From Bacillus shivajii (GTDB lineage: Bacteria; Bacillota; Bacilli; Bacillales; Salisediminibacteriaceae), in the NCBI RefSeq assembly GCF_020519665.1, contig NZ_CP084703.1, positions 496,001 to 560,000 of the forward strand: DNA of 64,000 bases, written 5' to 3'. Both the position numbers and the translations under genes were made by a program. Every line of letters begins with the position of its first letter. Within the stretch, counting starts at the first letter, position 1. Shown here piece by piece: positions 38,235 to 49,488 of this stretch. A model generated the notes under the pieces. That model made no database searches. It was not told the DNA's origin and saw only the letters and a list, made by a program, of their open reading frames with translations.

Positions 38235-38336
38235 TAATCGACAAACAAATAACGCATATCAGCACAAAAGCTGTTTCATGATGAAACAAAATGTGGCTGA
38301 AATGCGGAAATAAAAATTTAAAGGAGGGTGTTTTCC

Positions 38337-38621
38337 TTGTTAAAACCATTAGGTGATCGTTTAGTCATTGAGTTGGTCGAGCAAGAAGAAAAAACGGCTA
38401 GCGGGATTGTTCTTCCAGATTCTGCGAAGGAAAAGCCGCAAGAAGGAAAGGTGGTTGCAGTTGGTACTGGTCGTGTAACTGAAAGCGGTGAGCGAGTAGC
38501 ACTAGAAGTGAAAGATGGAGACGCTGTTATCTTCTCTAAATATGCAGGCACTGAAGTGAAATATGAAGGCAAGGAATATTTAATCCTTCGTGAAAGCGAT
38601 GTATTAGCTGTTATTGGCTAA
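38337..38621 (+). CDS. groES: Co-chaperonin GroES
   Basis: GroES caps the GroEL cage. The mobile-loop region [19 protein letters not shown] and the terminal [14 protein letters not shown] are nearly identical to B. subtilis. The start is TTG 38337 (reading MLKPLGDRL), 8 bases after AAGGAGGG; it gives 94 residues as in B. subtilis. groEL follows after 70 bases. Confidence 0.97.
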   Translation: MLKPLGDRLVIELVEQEEKTASGIVLPDSAKEKPQEGKVVAVGTGRVTESGERVALEVKDGDAVIFSKYAGTEVKYEGKEYLILRESDVLAVIG

Positions 38622-38658
38622 TCGCGTACAGATTACCTGACTTTCAAATTAAAAATAA

Positions 38659-40335
<1,677 letters not shown>

Positions 40336-40418
40336 TAATGCCATCTGAAGCTTGATGTGATAAGCTTCTTAACACCCAAGTGCCCTCAAAGGTACTAAAA
40401 AGGTACTATAAAGTCTAA
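40336..40418. mobile_element. Probable left junction of an integrated island
   Basis: The 83 bases between the groEL stop and the integrase stop contain GAAGCTT/AAGCTTC and a direct repeat AAGGTACTA (40388-40407). The integrase gene faces groEL, as expected for an attachment site here. I found no matching right end within the window. Confidence 0.45.
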
Positions 40419-41627
40419 TTAGAGGTCATCCATTAGTTTTTGAAACTTTTGGATGGCCTCTATTTTCATATCCTTTGTAACGTGTAAATATACATTTCTA
40501 GTTGTTTTTTCATCGATATGCCCCAGTCTCTCCATAATGATACTTAATTCAACTTCAGCTTGTGCCAAAAGTGAAGTGTGAGTATGCCTTAAACTATGTG
40601 GTGTAAAACTTTCGGGAAGGGATGAAAGCTTTAAAATTCTTCTCATTCTATTTCCGACTTTTTTAGGATTCCATGGGTAACCTGCGTGATTGTCAATTAG
40701 TGTAAAAACAAATCCTTCTTCATTGTAGTTCGCTCCTTTTCTGAGTTTCACTTTATTTTGGAAGTGTAGGTGACTCTTCAACTCCTTTAATACATTATTA
40801 TCAACAGCGATTTTTCTTACCGATGATTTAGTTTTAGGTGTTAATATTTTGTATTGTTTTGCATTATTTCTAGGGTTGTAATATGTCTTTGTAATATTTA
40901 TGGTCGAAGATTGAAAGTCAATGTCGCTCCACTTTAATGCGCACAATTCCCCCACGCGCATCCCACTATGTGATAATAGGAGGAATATTGTATAGTCTTG
41001 ATCTAGTCCTTTTTCTTTTGCGGTATTTAGGAATAATTTTAACTCGTCTAATTCTAGATAATTTGGAAGATCAGAGTTATTCTCAATGTCTTCAACTGTT
41101 GCTACATCTTTAGGTATGTACGCAAACTCCGTAGGATCTTTTTTTATAAGTTCTAACTCGATTGCTTTTTTAAAGATCATTCTTCCAGTTCGGTGTACTC
41201 CATCTAAGGTGTTATGAGCAAAGCCACGTTTTTTTAATTCATTTAATGCATTTTGGTAAATATTCCGAGTAACTTTTGTTAACCTTATCTGTGCTAGGTA
41301 ATCCAATAACCTCTTGATTTCGTGATTCCTAACTCGAATTGTGCTTTCTTTAACATTTCCTGTATTTTGATAGATACCTAACCATTCATAAGCAAACTCT
41401 TCAAAAGTAACGGGTGTTTCCGATATATAGGTTCCATTATCAATATCATCGACTATCTCTCTTGCTTTTTCCTTTGCTGCTTTTTTTGTTTTAAATCCAC
41501 CTTTTTTAACTTGGTGTGGTTGTCCAGTCTGCGGATTGATACCATGGCTAAGTTTAAAGTACCAGGTAGCATCACACCTACATTTATTATTGCACTTGCA
41601 GTATGGTTTGAAATAATATCCTTTCAT
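40419..41627 (-). CDS. Tyrosine-type site-specific integrase
   Basis: The 402-residue recombinase integrates the island. Its catalytic set is Arg224 (SGMRVGELCALKW), His344 and Arg347 (TPHSLRHTHTSLL), His370 (LGHIDEKTTRNVY) and nucleophile Tyr380. The N-terminus has an arm-type DNA-binding domain with a cysteine-rich CKCNNKCRC stretch, then a SAM-like core-binding domain (about 70-170). It is of the Tn916/phage-like family. The gene lies 16 bases behind the repressor gene, with which it is probably cotranscribed. Confidence 0.94.
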   Translation of the reverse strand: MKGYYFKPYCKCNNKCRCDATWYFKLSHGINPQTGQPHQVKKGGFKTKKAAKEKAREIVDDIDNGTYISETPVTFEEFAYEWLGIYQNTGNVKESTIRVRNHEIKRLLDYLAQIRLTKVTRNIYQNALNELKKRGFAHNTLDGVHRTGRMIFKKAIELELIKKDPTEFAYIPKDVATVEDIENNSDLPNYLELDELKLFLNTAKEKGLDQDYTIFLLLSHSGMRVGELCALKWSDIDFQSSTINITKTYYNPRNNAKQYKILTPKTKSSVRKIAVDNNVLKELKSHLHFQNKVKLRKGANYNEEGFVFTLIDNHAGYPWNPKKVGNRMRRILKLSSLPESFTPHSLRHTHTSLLAQAEVELSIIMERLGHIDEKTTRNVYLHVTKDMKIEAIQKFQKLMDDL

Positions 41628-41643
41628 TCATTTAAACCTCCTA

Positions 41644-42597
41644 CTATTGATTTAAAGTACGAATTATTTGCACTACTTCACCTGTAATTGAAATGTCATC
41701 TTTATAAAATATCTCTGTATTAAAGTCAGGGTGGAATGGTATTAGCAAAATTTCTTCATTTATAAATTGAATCTTCCTAATAACTTCATCTCCATTAGGA
41801 AGAATGATTGAGCAAATTTTAGTATCATAAATATAACTTCTTAGCTCATCTTCCTTTTTGCATATCACAACATCTCCATTAAATAAACCAATTCCTTGCA
41901 TGCTGTTATCTAATACACTTAAGGCGAAAGCATGGTGATTTCCAATCAATTCAGGTTTTACAATTTCGTAATTAGATTCATTCTCAGAGATGGTATTGTT
42001 ATAATGCATAACTATTTTGTATATTCTTTCATTAACTTCTTCGTCAGTTACGATTTCTGTTGAGGAATCTTGAGTATTATAATAGTCAATCTCATTTTTT
42101 ACTTCTGGTAACGTATAAATTTGTTGAATATTACTATATAAATTGATTTGAATATTTAAGTTTTGGTTTTCAAAAAACTTAATAAAAGAAGAAGCATTTT
42201 TGACAACATCGCGGTTACCTCCAACCTCTTCTAACTCTTTTAATTTTGCCTCAACAAAGGGAAGAAACTTATCATCTTTACTCATCTTTTTAATCAGATC
42301 AATGGTTAACTCTTCAATCATTGAAATAAACTCGTATTTAGAGTATTTATCATGCTTTTCTTGTTTAATACTCCCCTCTAAATATCCTGACATTTCCATC
42401 AGGTCTGCATAAGTTATATCTGTTAAGTGTTTAGAAAAGGCTTTTAGGGTGTCTGGCCTTGCTTTTTGAGTACCATTTTCTATTTTAGCGATTGATGCAT
42501 TACTGACTCCTGTTACTGTTGCAAACTTTCTTTGGCTATCATAGCCACTTTCTTTCCTTAACTTTGCTATTAGCTTTCCGAACTGTTTGCGATCCAT
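41644..42597 (-). CDS. Phage-type repressor, XRE HTH plus S24 peptidase
   Basis: Residues about 5-60 form an XRE helix-turn-helix (SQRKFATVTGVSNASIAKIENG). Residues about 205-317 form a LexA/CI-like S24 domain, with the catalytic serine at 232 in LDNSMQGIG and lysine at 275 in GDEVIRKIQF. Such repressors are inactivated by RecA-stimulated self-cleavage, so DNA damage may mobilise the island (inference). The 317-residue length leaves a long linker. It is divergent from the excisionase gene and probably binds the operators between them. Confidence 0.9.
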   Translation of the reverse strand: MDRKQFGKLIAKLRKESGYDSQRKFATVTGVSNASIAKIENGTQKARPDTLKAFSKHLTDITYADLMEMSGYLEGSIKQEKHDKYSKYEFISMIEELTIDLIKKMSKDDKFLPFVEAKLKELEEVGGNRDVVKNASSFIKFFENQNLNIQINLYSNIQQIYTLPEVKNEIDYYNTQDSSTEIVTDEEVNERIYKIVMHYNNTISENESNYEIVKPELIGNHHAFALSVLDNSMQGIGLFNGDVVICKKEDELRSYIYDTKICSIILPNGDEVIRKIQFINEEILLIPFHPDFNTEIFYKDDISITGEVVQIIRTLNQ

Positions 42598-42648
42598 AAA
42601 ATACCTCCCAAGTTATCTTACTTTTATTATAAACCATTTCAAATAAAA

Positions 42649-42763
42649 ACGAAACACACTATTGACAAAAATGATCATTTTGTATTATTGTTTCGTTAAC
42701 GAAACACGAAACACTTTCACGTAATTAGATTGTGTTATTGTTATGTGTTAATTAAACGAAACA
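42649..42763. promoter_or_regulatory. Repressor operators between repressor and excisionase genes
   Basis: A 16-base perfect palindrome GTTTCGTTAACGAAAC lies at 42690-42705. Half sites ACGAAACA recur at 42649, 42706 and 42756. TTGACA at 42662 and a minus-strand TATAAT near 42630 indicate divergent promoters, so bound repressor would control both directions. Confidence 0.75.
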
Positions 42764-42780
42764 AAAACGGAGGGATTATT

Positions 42781-42999
42781 ATGAAAAAAATGGACGAACT
42801 TCCGGAGATCTTAACAGCAAAACACATTGCGGAGTATCTAGGAATATCAAGGAGAAGGGTTTATGAGTTATTTCAATTAAAGCCTAAGCATGGAGGGATA
42901 CCGAATTTTGACATTGGTTTTTCAAAAAGAGTTTATAAGGAAGACCTAAAAAATTGGATTGAAAATCGAAAAGAGGCTAAAAAGTTAGGGATTTCTTAA
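42781..42999 (+). CDS. Excisionase-like helix-turn-helix protein
   Basis: The 72-residue protein consists of a MerR-like HTH (ILTAKHIAEYLGISRRRVYELF) followed by a wing, the plan of phage and ICE excisionases (HTH_17). ATG 42781 follows GGAGGG at 42769-42774. It is the first gene on the lytic side of the repressor and may also be a transcription regulator. Confidence 0.8.
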   Translation: MKKMDELPEILTAKHIAEYLGISRRRVYELFQLKPKHGGIPNFDIGFSKRVYKEDLKNWIENRKEAKKLGIS

Positions 43000-43077
43000 A
43001 TTAAAGATTTGGTCTAATAGGAAGAGGGGGGACCCTCTTTCTATTAGATGAAAATCTAAACATGGTGGTGGGTTGCT

Positions 43078-43296
43078 TTGACTATCAAAGGTTACAGTTC
43101 TTTAAGATATAGACATAGAAATATATTTGACAGAACGCATCAATTACACGTATCAGTAATGGGAAATGAGATGAAAAGAAAATATAGTAGAAAGAATATT
43201 GAAAGTGTCAAATTAAACGTTAAGGAACAGTGTCTTAATGTGAGGTTTAAAAGTGGTGAGTTGGTTAAATATTTTTTTGATAATACATGGGGATAA
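43078..43296 (+). CDS. Small hypothetical island protein
   Basis: The 72-residue frame begins at TTG with a weak GGTGG site upstream. The sequence is basic, and the terminal LNVRFKSGELVKYFFDNTW faintly recalls KTSC-type domains, but this is not a firm match. It lies in line with the excisionase and replication genes. It could be a small DNA-binding or phage accessory protein. Confidence 0.5.
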   Translation: MTIKGYSSLRYRHRNIFDRTHQLHVSVMGNEMKRKYSRKNIESVKLNVKEQCLNVRFKSGELVKYFFDNTWG

Positions 43297-43401
43297 AATT
43301 AAGCAAGTTGATTCCCCTTAGTTTGAATACCGTTAATTAACTAGAGTTGCTTGGTGTAGATACTGTGTGAAGCATTAAATATCGGAAATGAGGGGGTTTT
43401 C

Positions 43402-43450
43402 GGAGAAGAACTAATGCGATTAGCTGTGGTTCAGCATGCTTAACTTCTCC
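43402..43450 (+). other. Possible structured leader ahead of the replication genes
   Basis: GGAGAAG at 43402-43408 pairs with CTTCTCC at 43444-43450 around a 35-base interior. The segment lies in the 216-base gap between the small protein and the DnaD-like gene; nothing else was recognised there. Confidence 0.35.
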
Positions 43451-43512
43451 ACTTATAGGAATAGTTATTGTGCATGGTTTTACACGGTGCTAATACGTAA
43501 GGGATGAAAAAT

Positions 43513-44439
43513 ATGGGGAAATTAAAAAGAGCAGTTATTAAAGAAGAGTTAATTCATATTACAGGTAATTTTAAATTGGCAGTTGTCCTAAATCAGATGA
43601 TTTATTGGTCTGAGCGAGTTAGAGACTTTGATAATTTTATCGTAGAAGAAAAAGCACGTAATGAAATCAGTGGAGATGTGCATCTAAGGAATGGTTGGAT
43701 ATACAAAAAGGCTGAAGAGTTAGTAGAAGAAACAATGGTTAACGTTAGTCCAAAGGCCATGCGAGATTATTTAAAAAAACTAGTACAAATGGGTTTTCTC
43801 GATGAAAGGGATAATCCGAATTATAAATGGGATAGAACTAAACAGTATCGTGTCAACTTAATAAAAATCCAGAATGCTCTATTAAGTAAAGGTTATTCGT
43901 TAGAGGGATATAAAATAGAAATTTCGGATTTATTTAAAGTAAGCTCGAACTTACAAAATGTAAAAAGGTATGAACATGAGGTAAAAGCAATACCAGAGAT
44001 TACTACAGAAAATACAACAAAAAATAATATTAAAGAAAAAAACAAAGAAATCTATGAAAATGTTATTAATTTTTATAGGGAAAATTTCAATCCAAAAACA
44101 ACCTATGAAGAAGAGAGATTGTTAAATTGGCTGAATAGTCATTCTTTTGATGAACCGATTATGCTAGTTGAGTTAGCTATGAATATAGCTTTAAGTTATA
44201 GGGCGAATAATTTTAGTTATGTTAATAAAGTTTTGACTAATTGGAAGGAAAAAGGAGTAAAAACAAAAAAGCAGGCTGAAATAGTTATTGATCAATTTAA
44301 TGCTAAAAAGGAAAGGAGCTTTAAAAATGAAAGAGATTCAACAATACCAAAAGAACCTACTTCCAGACCGGCTGAAGATGATGAGAGAGAAATACTCAAC
44401 AGACGACGAAAACTCTATTGTGAATCAAGGGAAAGTTAA
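43513..44439 (+). CDS. DnaD-like phage replication protein
   Basis: The 308-residue protein has an N-terminal winged-helix part (about 20-125) and a C-terminal DnaD/phage-associated domain (about 185-260, with NFYRENFNPKTTYEEERLLN and FSYVNKVLTNWKEKGV). Such proteins open the origin and recruit the helicase loader. ATG 43513 is chosen because AAGGG at 43499-43503 has better spacing to it than to ATG 43504. It overlaps the helicase-loader gene by 113 bases, a usual feature of phage replication modules. Confidence 0.8.
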   Translation: MGKLKRAVIKEELIHITGNFKLAVVLNQMIYWSERVRDFDNFIVEEKARNEISGDVHLRNGWIYKKAEELVEETMVNVSPKAMRDYLKKLVQMGFLDERDNPNYKWDRTKQYRVNLIKIQNALLSKGYSLEGYKIEISDLFKVSSNLQNVKRYEHEVKAIPEITTENTTKNNIKEKNKEIYENVINFYRENFNPKTTYEEERLLNWLNSHSFDEPIMLVELAMNIALSYRANNFSYVNKVLTNWKEKGVKTKKQAEIVIDQFNAKKERSFKNERDSTIPKEPTSRPAEDDEREILNRRRKLYCESRES

Positions 44440-45229
44440 ACTTAGTAATGTTAGTGATGCATGCCCATTTAGGGAATGTGATGGTTCGGGATGGGTGTGG
44501 TATAAGGACTGGGCGTTACGTACCGAGCCAGTCAGAGATGAGTGGAAAGAAGAATGTAAGTGCAACCAATTGAAACTAAATAAACTTAAAATTAGCCATT
44601 CTAGTGTACCTGAGGTTTTTAAGGATGTTCGTTTCAGTGACTTTAGTCTTGATGTATATAAAGAGGAGGGAAGGGAGTATGCTGAATTAGCAAAAAATGC
44701 AGCTGAAAAATTTGTTTTTGACTTTTCTTCAGTTCAGGATACAAGGAAGGGGATTTATTTAAAAGGTAAAGAAAAAGGTAGTGGTAAAACTCGACTATTG
44801 TGCAGCCTATCAAATGAATTTAACTCAAAGCATCCAAAACTATTAGCTGTCTATAAAACGGCGGAGGGGATTCTTGAAGAGGTCAAAGAAAAAATTAATC
44901 AAAAAAGGAGTACAAACCCTGTTTTTGAATTCTATTCTAATGTTGATTTATTAATAATCGATAATTTTGGTTTAGAAATGCACAAATATACTGAGTGGGC
45001 TGATAATTTATTTGCAAAGATTTTAAATACAAGGTTAGAAAATAGTAGGATAACATGCTTTGCTTCGAATTCTTCAATTAAAGAACTTGACGATATTTAT
45101 AAAAAAGGGAAAATTCGAAGTGTAGTATCAGATATGGCTATAGAGGTACCAATGCCAATTCAAGATGTAGGAAAAAAAATTGCTCAAAATGAATCTTTGA
45201 GAGCCGAGAGAATTTTGTTCTCCAAGTGA
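44327..45229 (+). CDS. DnaC/DnaI-like helicase loader ATPase
   Basis: The 300-residue AAA+ protein loads the replicative helicase at the element's origin. The Walker A is LKGKEKGSGKTRLL (about 145-158) and Walker B LLIIDNFG (about 208-215). The N-terminal region has cysteines 46, 51, 77 and 79, likely a zinc site as in DnaI. ATG 44327 follows GAAAGGAGC. Its presence beside the DnaD-like gene indicates an element able to replicate autonomously after excision, at least in the past. Confidence 0.85.
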   Translation: MKEIQQYQKNLLPDRLKMMREKYSTDDENSIVNQGKVKLSNVSDACPFRECDGSGWVWYKDWALRTEPVRDEWKEECKCNQLKLNKLKISHSSVPEVFKDVRFSDFSLDVYKEEGREYAELAKNAAEKFVFDFSSVQDTRKGIYLKGKEKGSGKTRLLCSLSNEFNSKHPKLLAVYKTAEGILEEVKEKINQKRSTNPVFEFYSNVDLLIIDNFGLEMHKYTEWADNLFAKILNTRLENSRITCFASNSSIKELDDIYKKGKIRSVVSDMAIEVPMPIQDVGKKIAQNESLRAERILFSK

Positions 45230-45410
45230 TAATTTGGAACAAAGTATAATCCCTTAATGAAAAGTACCCTATGGAGATGGGAAAACTTCTATCATAAAAG
45301 GTGATTGTTCTTATGTTTTTATTTACCTTGAATTTAAAATGATGCAGGTATTCGAACAGCCCAGTGTTTTAGGTGAAAATGTAATACAATATATTAAGGG
45401 TATATAGTAC

Positions 45411-45446
45411 AAAGTCCCAATAGGCTCTACTCTATTGGGACTTTGT
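45411..45446 (+). terminator. Terminator of the replication module
   Basis: AAAGTCCCAATAG at 45411-45423 pairs perfectly with CTATTGGGACTTT at 45432-45444. No gene was recognised between 45230 and 45543. Confidence 0.88.
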
Positions 45447-45543
45447 TTGGGTGTTGATTTTCAAGGGTTTTCAACATCCCATTTACTTGTTCCAAAAATA
45501 AGTGTAAAATAATAGTAAATATATCCTAAAATGAGGTGATATT

Positions 45544-46137
45544 TTGAAGTATGGTTATGCGCGTGTTTCAAGTGTGGATCAAAATATGGATCGTCAACGA
45601 TCATCTCTAAGAGAAGAAGGTTGTGAGACAATCTTTGAAGAAAAAATGAGTGGAGCAACAACTGACCGCCCAGTTCTTCATAAATTGTTGTCCGAAGTAA
45701 CTGATGGGGATGTTATTGTAGTACATAGTTTAGATCGGATTAGTCGTTCAACTGTAGATCTACTCCAACTAGTTGATGAGTTGAAAGGACGAGGAGTGGC
45801 TCTACGTTCAATAAAAGATACATGGTTTGATATGACAGATGAAAACCCCTTTTCAGAGTTTTTGTTAACAGTCATGTCCGGTTTGTCTGAATATGAACGT
45901 AAAATGATTCGTATGAGACAGCGTGAAGGAATCAAACAAGCAAAGATTAAAGGGAAGTTTAGAGGTCGGGTAAAAAAATATACGGACGAGCACCCTGGTA
46001 TGAATCATGCAATAGAGTTGTATGAAAAAGGTGATAAGACTGTAAAAGAGATTTGTGCAATTACCAAAGTTAGTAGGAGCTCGTTCTACCGTGAATTGAG
46101 GAAAAGAGAGGAACAACAATACATTAGTGAAAAATAA
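45544..46137 (+). CDS. Serine recombinase of the resolvase/invertase family
   Basis: The 197-residue protein has the catalytic serine at residue 9 (YARVSSVDQN), the arginine motifs LDRISRS and YERKMIRMRQREG, and a C-terminal Hin-like HTH (TVKEICAITKVSRSSFYREL). It starts at TTG after GAGGTGAT. It ends 13 bases before hsdM and is likely cotranscribed with the restriction genes. It might resolve multimers, move the module, or invert DNA, but I found no inversion repeats near hsdS. Confidence 0.9.
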   Translation: MKYGYARVSSVDQNMDRQRSSLREEGCETIFEEKMSGATTDRPVLHKLLSEVTDGDVIVVHSLDRISRSTVDLLQLVDELKGRGVALRSIKDTWFDMTDENPFSEFLLTVMSGLSEYERKMIRMRQREGIKQAKIKGKFRGRVKKYTDEHPGMNHAIELYEKGDKTVKEICAITKVSRSSFYRELRKREEQQYISEK

Positions 46138-46150
46138 AGGAGAATATGAA

Positions 46151-48163
46151 ATGGTGAACTTTCAAGATAAAGTGAATTTTTTATGGACAATTGCAGAAAT
46201 ATTAAGGGGACCTTATAAGCCTGAAGACTACGGTAAAGTAATTCTACCGATGGCGGTTTTACGCCGTTTTGATAATGTTTTAGAAGATACCAAAGAGGAC
46301 GTATTAAAAACTTATGAACAATTCAAGCATTTACCTGAGGAAGCAAGAGACGAAATTTTGAACCGGAAATCTAAGCAACTCTTCAACAACACGAGTAACT
46401 ACGATTTTAAGAAACTCCTCAATGATTCAGATAACATTGCGGAAAACCTTCGTGATTACATAAATGGTTTTTCAAAAGTCGCTCGTGAGATTATCGAGTA
46501 TTTCGACTTTGATAAGCAAATTGAAAAGATGGATCGTAATGATCTTCTATACCTAACAGTAAAACGTTTTTCAGAAGTTGACTTACACCCTGATGTCGTC
46601 TCGAATCTTGAGATGGGATACATTTTCGAGGAATTGATCCGTCGTTATTCAGAACATGCTGAAGCAGGGGACCATTACACGCCTCGTGAAGTGGTTCGCC
46701 TCATGGTAGGATTGATGTTTAATGATGATGACGACATCTTAACGAAACCAGGAATCACACAAACGCTCTATGATAGTTGTGCTGGTACGGGTGGCATGGG
46801 GTCCATCGCTCAAGAATATTTAAAAGAAATGAATGAATCTGCTGAGTTAGAATTTTTCGCTCAAGAGATAAACGAAGAGTCGTTTGCGATGTGCAAGGCT
46901 GATACACTGATTAAAGGCGAAGAAGCACAGAATATTAAATTTGGTAATACGCTAACGCGCGATGCTTTTCCAACAGAAAGGTTTGACTACCTCATCACAA
47001 ATCCACCGTATGGTGTTGAGTGGAAGCCGTCAGAAAGAGTTGTTCGTGAAGAACATGAGAATTTAGGGATGAACGGACGTTTCGGTGCTGGTTTACCTCG
47101 TATTGGTGATGGTCAATTGCTGTTCTTGCAACATCTAGTATCGAAAATGAAGCCTGTCAGTGATGAGAATCCTAAAGGCTCTCGATTAGCAATCATTATG
47201 AACGGTTCACCTTTGTTTACAGGGGATGCTGGTAGTGGAGAAAGTGAAATTCGTAGCTACATGATTGAAAATGACCTTGTAGAGGGTATTGTCGCTATGC
47301 CAACAAGCCTTTTTTACAATACGGGTATTTCCACGTACATTTGGATTTTAACCAACCATAAATCTGCATGGCGGAAAGGAAAGATACAACTCGTAAATGC
47401 AGTGGATTTCTATCAGAAGATGCGCAAGAGCATGGGAGAAAAAAGACATGAAATTTCACCTGGGCAGATCGATGAGATTATTCGTATTTATGGGGAGTTT
47501 AAAGAAAACGAAAATGTAAAAATCTTTGATAACGAGGATTTTGGCTACCAAAAGATCGTAGTTGAACGACCGCTGAAACTTAATTTCAAAGTCGATGAAG
47601 AACGAATCGAACGTTTGCATGAGCAAAAAGCGTTCCAAAACCTTGCAAAATCTAAGAAAAAAGGTGAAGCAGGGCTAAAAGAGGGAGAAGAAGGCAAGAA
47701 ACAGCAACAGGCAATCATCGAAGCATTACAGACGTTGAATGATGAAACATTATATAAAAACCGAGAAACGTTCATAGAGAAACTAAAAGCAACGTTTACG
47801 AACGAAGGAATAGTGATGAAAGCACCATTACAGAAAGCGATTCTTGCAGCACTATCGGAGAAAGATGAAACTGCCGACGTATGTGTGAAGAATAAAAAAG
47901 GTGACGCGGAACCTGATCCAGAGTTGCGAGATACAGAAAACGTACCATTAACACAGAACATTCATGACTACTTTGAACGAGAAGTATCGCCACACGTACC
48001 CGATGCTTGGATCGATGAAGAAAAGACGAAGATTGGTTACGAAATTCCGTTCACAAGGCACTTCTACAAGTATCAAGAACTCAGACCATCTAGCGAAATC
48101 AAGGCAGAAATTCAAGAACTCGAAGCAAGTATCTTAGAGAAGTTGAAGAAGGTGATGGTGTGA
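46151..48163 (+). CDS. hsdM: Type I restriction system methyltransferase subunit HsdM
   Basis: HsdM carries out N6-adenine methylation and, with HsdS, forms the modification enzyme. The HsdM_N helical domain covers about 1-140; SAM motif I is DSCAGTGGM (about 208-216) and the catalytic motif NPPYG lies at 284-288. The 670-residue length is longer than the classical 500-530, owing to a charged C-terminal region (about 480-670). ATG 46151 follows AAAGGAG; the GTG at 46127 would include that site. Its stop overlaps the hsdS start. Confidence 0.94.
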   Translation: MVNFQDKVNFLWTIAEILRGPYKPEDYGKVILPMAVLRRFDNVLEDTKEDVLKTYEQFKHLPEEARDEILNRKSKQLFNNTSNYDFKKLLNDSDNIAENLRDYINGFSKVAREIIEYFDFDKQIEKMDRNDLLYLTVKRFSEVDLHPDVVSNLEMGYIFEELIRRYSEHAEAGDHYTPREVVRLMVGLMFNDDDDILTKPGITQTLYDSCAGTGGMGSIAQEYLKEMNESAELEFFAQEINEESFAMCKADTLIKGEEAQNIKFGNTLTRDAFPTERFDYLITNPPYGVEWKPSERVVREEHENLGMNGRFGAGLPRIGDGQLLFLQHLVSKMKPVSDENPKGSRLAIIMNGSPLFTGDAGSGESEIRSYMIENDLVEGIVAMPTSLFYNTGISTYIWILTNHKSAWRKGKIQLVNAVDFYQKMRKSMGEKRHEISPGQIDEIIRIYGEFKENENVKIFDNEDFGYQKIVVERPLKLNFKVDEERIERLHEQKAFQNLAKSKKKGEAGLKEGEEGKKQQQAIIEALQTLNDETLYKNRETFIEKLKATFTNEGIVMKAPLQKAILAALSEKDETADVCVKNKKGDAEPDPELRDTENVPLTQNIHDYFEREVSPHVPDAWIDEEKTKIGYEIPFTRHFYKYQELRPSSEIKAEIQELEASILEKLKKVMV

Positions 48164-49488
48164 AGAAAAAAGTTAAAAGATATCCCTCATATAAAGAAAG
48201 TGGGATTGAGTGGATTGGTAATATTCCTGAATCTTGGGAGGTAAAGCCACTCTACGTGTTATTTAGTGAATTGAAAAATAAGAATTTTGGAAATCTGGAA
48301 ACTAATGTGCTTTCCCTAAGTTATGGAAATATAGTGTCGAGAAATGTTGAAACTAATATGGGGCTTTTACCTGAGTCCTTTGAAACATATAACATTGTAA
48401 ATGAGGGAAACATTGTTTTGCGTTTGACTGATTTGCAAAATGATAAAAAAAGTCTTAGATGTGGTTACGTAAAGCGTAAGGGGATTATTACTTCTGCTTA
48501 TACTACTCTCCAAAAGAAAAGAGAAGAATTCAATAGTTATTTCTATTACTTTTTACTACACTCCTATGATATAAGTAAGGTTTTCTATAATTTAGGTGCA
48601 GGAGTAAGGCAATCAATGAGTTTTTCAGACTTAAAAAGAATGCCATTATTAGTAATGAGTTTAGCAGAACAGACTCAGATAGTTAAATTTCTTGAAGAGA
48701 AGATCGCTGACATCGACTCTCTCATTACAGACAAAGAAAAACTGATCGAACTACTCGAAGAACAGCGTCAGTCGGTCATTGCAGAAGCGGTCACGAAAGG
48801 ACTTGACCCGAATGTGAATATGAAGGACTCTGGTGTGGAATGGATTGGGGAGATTCCTGAGCATTGGGAAGAGAAAAGGATTAAGTACCTTTTCTCTGAA
48901 GTAAATGATAGGAATTTTAACGAAGAAGCGGAACTATTGTCGTTATTCACAAGTATTGGTGTTAGGCCAAGAAAGGATATGGAACAAAAAGGTAATAAAT
49001 CACAAACTGTAATAAATTATAAGATAGTTAGAAAAGGAGATATTGTAGTAAATAAATTGCTTGCATGGATGGGCTCCATAGGCATCTCTAAATTTGATGG
49101 AGTTACAAGCCCAGATTATGATGTTTATAGACCGTTAAATAAAGATTTGGTAAATAAAGATTATTACCATTATTATTTCAGGAATTTTTACTTTAAGGGA
49201 GATTGTTACAAATATGGTAGAGGTATAATGTTAATGAGGTGGAGGACATATTCTGAAGACTTTAAGAAAATACTAGTCACTCTTCCTCCGATAGAAGAAC
49301 AGAATCAAATTGCAAATTATTTAGATAAAATAAGTAATGAAATTGATTATTTAATAGATAACAACCTAAAAGTAATAAATAAACTCAAAGAATACCGCCA
49401 ATCTCTCATTTACGAAGCAGTGACAGGTAAAATTGATGTTCGTGAGATGGTGGATGTAACCAAACAGGGGGAGGTGTCGTCATCGTGA
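48160..49488 (+). CDS. hsdS: Type I restriction system specificity subunit HsdS
   Basis: HsdS determines the bipartite DNA target. Two target recognition domains are present, each introduced by a similar block: ESGIEWIGNIPESWE (about residues 10-24) and DSGVEWIGEIPEHWE (about 225-239). Each is followed by a helical spacer, EEKIADIDSLITDKEKLIEL and the C-terminal LDKISNEIDYLIDNNLKV. GTG 48160 overlaps the hsdM stop and the stop overlaps the hsdR start. The 442 residues form a complete subunit. Confidence 0.93.
   Translation: MKKKVKRYPSYKESGIEWIGNIPESWEVKPLYVLFSELKNKNFGNLETNVLSLSYGNIVSRNVETNMGLLPESFETYNIVNEGNIVLRLTDLQNDKKSLRCGYVKRKGIITSAYTTLQKKREEFNSYFYYFLLHSYDISKVFYNLGAGVRQSMSFSDLKRMPLLVMSLAEQTQIVKFLEEKIADIDSLITDKEKLIELLEEQRQSVIAEAVTKGLDPNVNMKDSGVEWIGEIPEHWEEKRIKYLFSEVNDRNFNEEAELLSLFTSIGVRPRKDMEQKGNKSQTVINYKIVRKGDIVVNKLLAWMGSIGISKFDGVTSPDYDVYRPLNKDLVNKDYYHYYFRNFYFKGDCYKYGRGIMLMRWRTYSEDFKKILVTLPPIEEQNQIANYLDKISNEIDYLIDNNLKVINKLKEYRQSLIYEAVTGKIDVREMVDVTKQGEVSSS

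Noticed and set aside
40388-40407. AAGGTACTA direct repeat as attachment core
   Set aside because: No matching copy was found at any downstream position that could be the right end; the words near 45395-45420 are too different.
48160-49488. Phase-variable inversion of hsdS by the adjacent recombinase
   Set aside because: No second hsdS fragment and no inverted repeats of suitable length are visible in the window.
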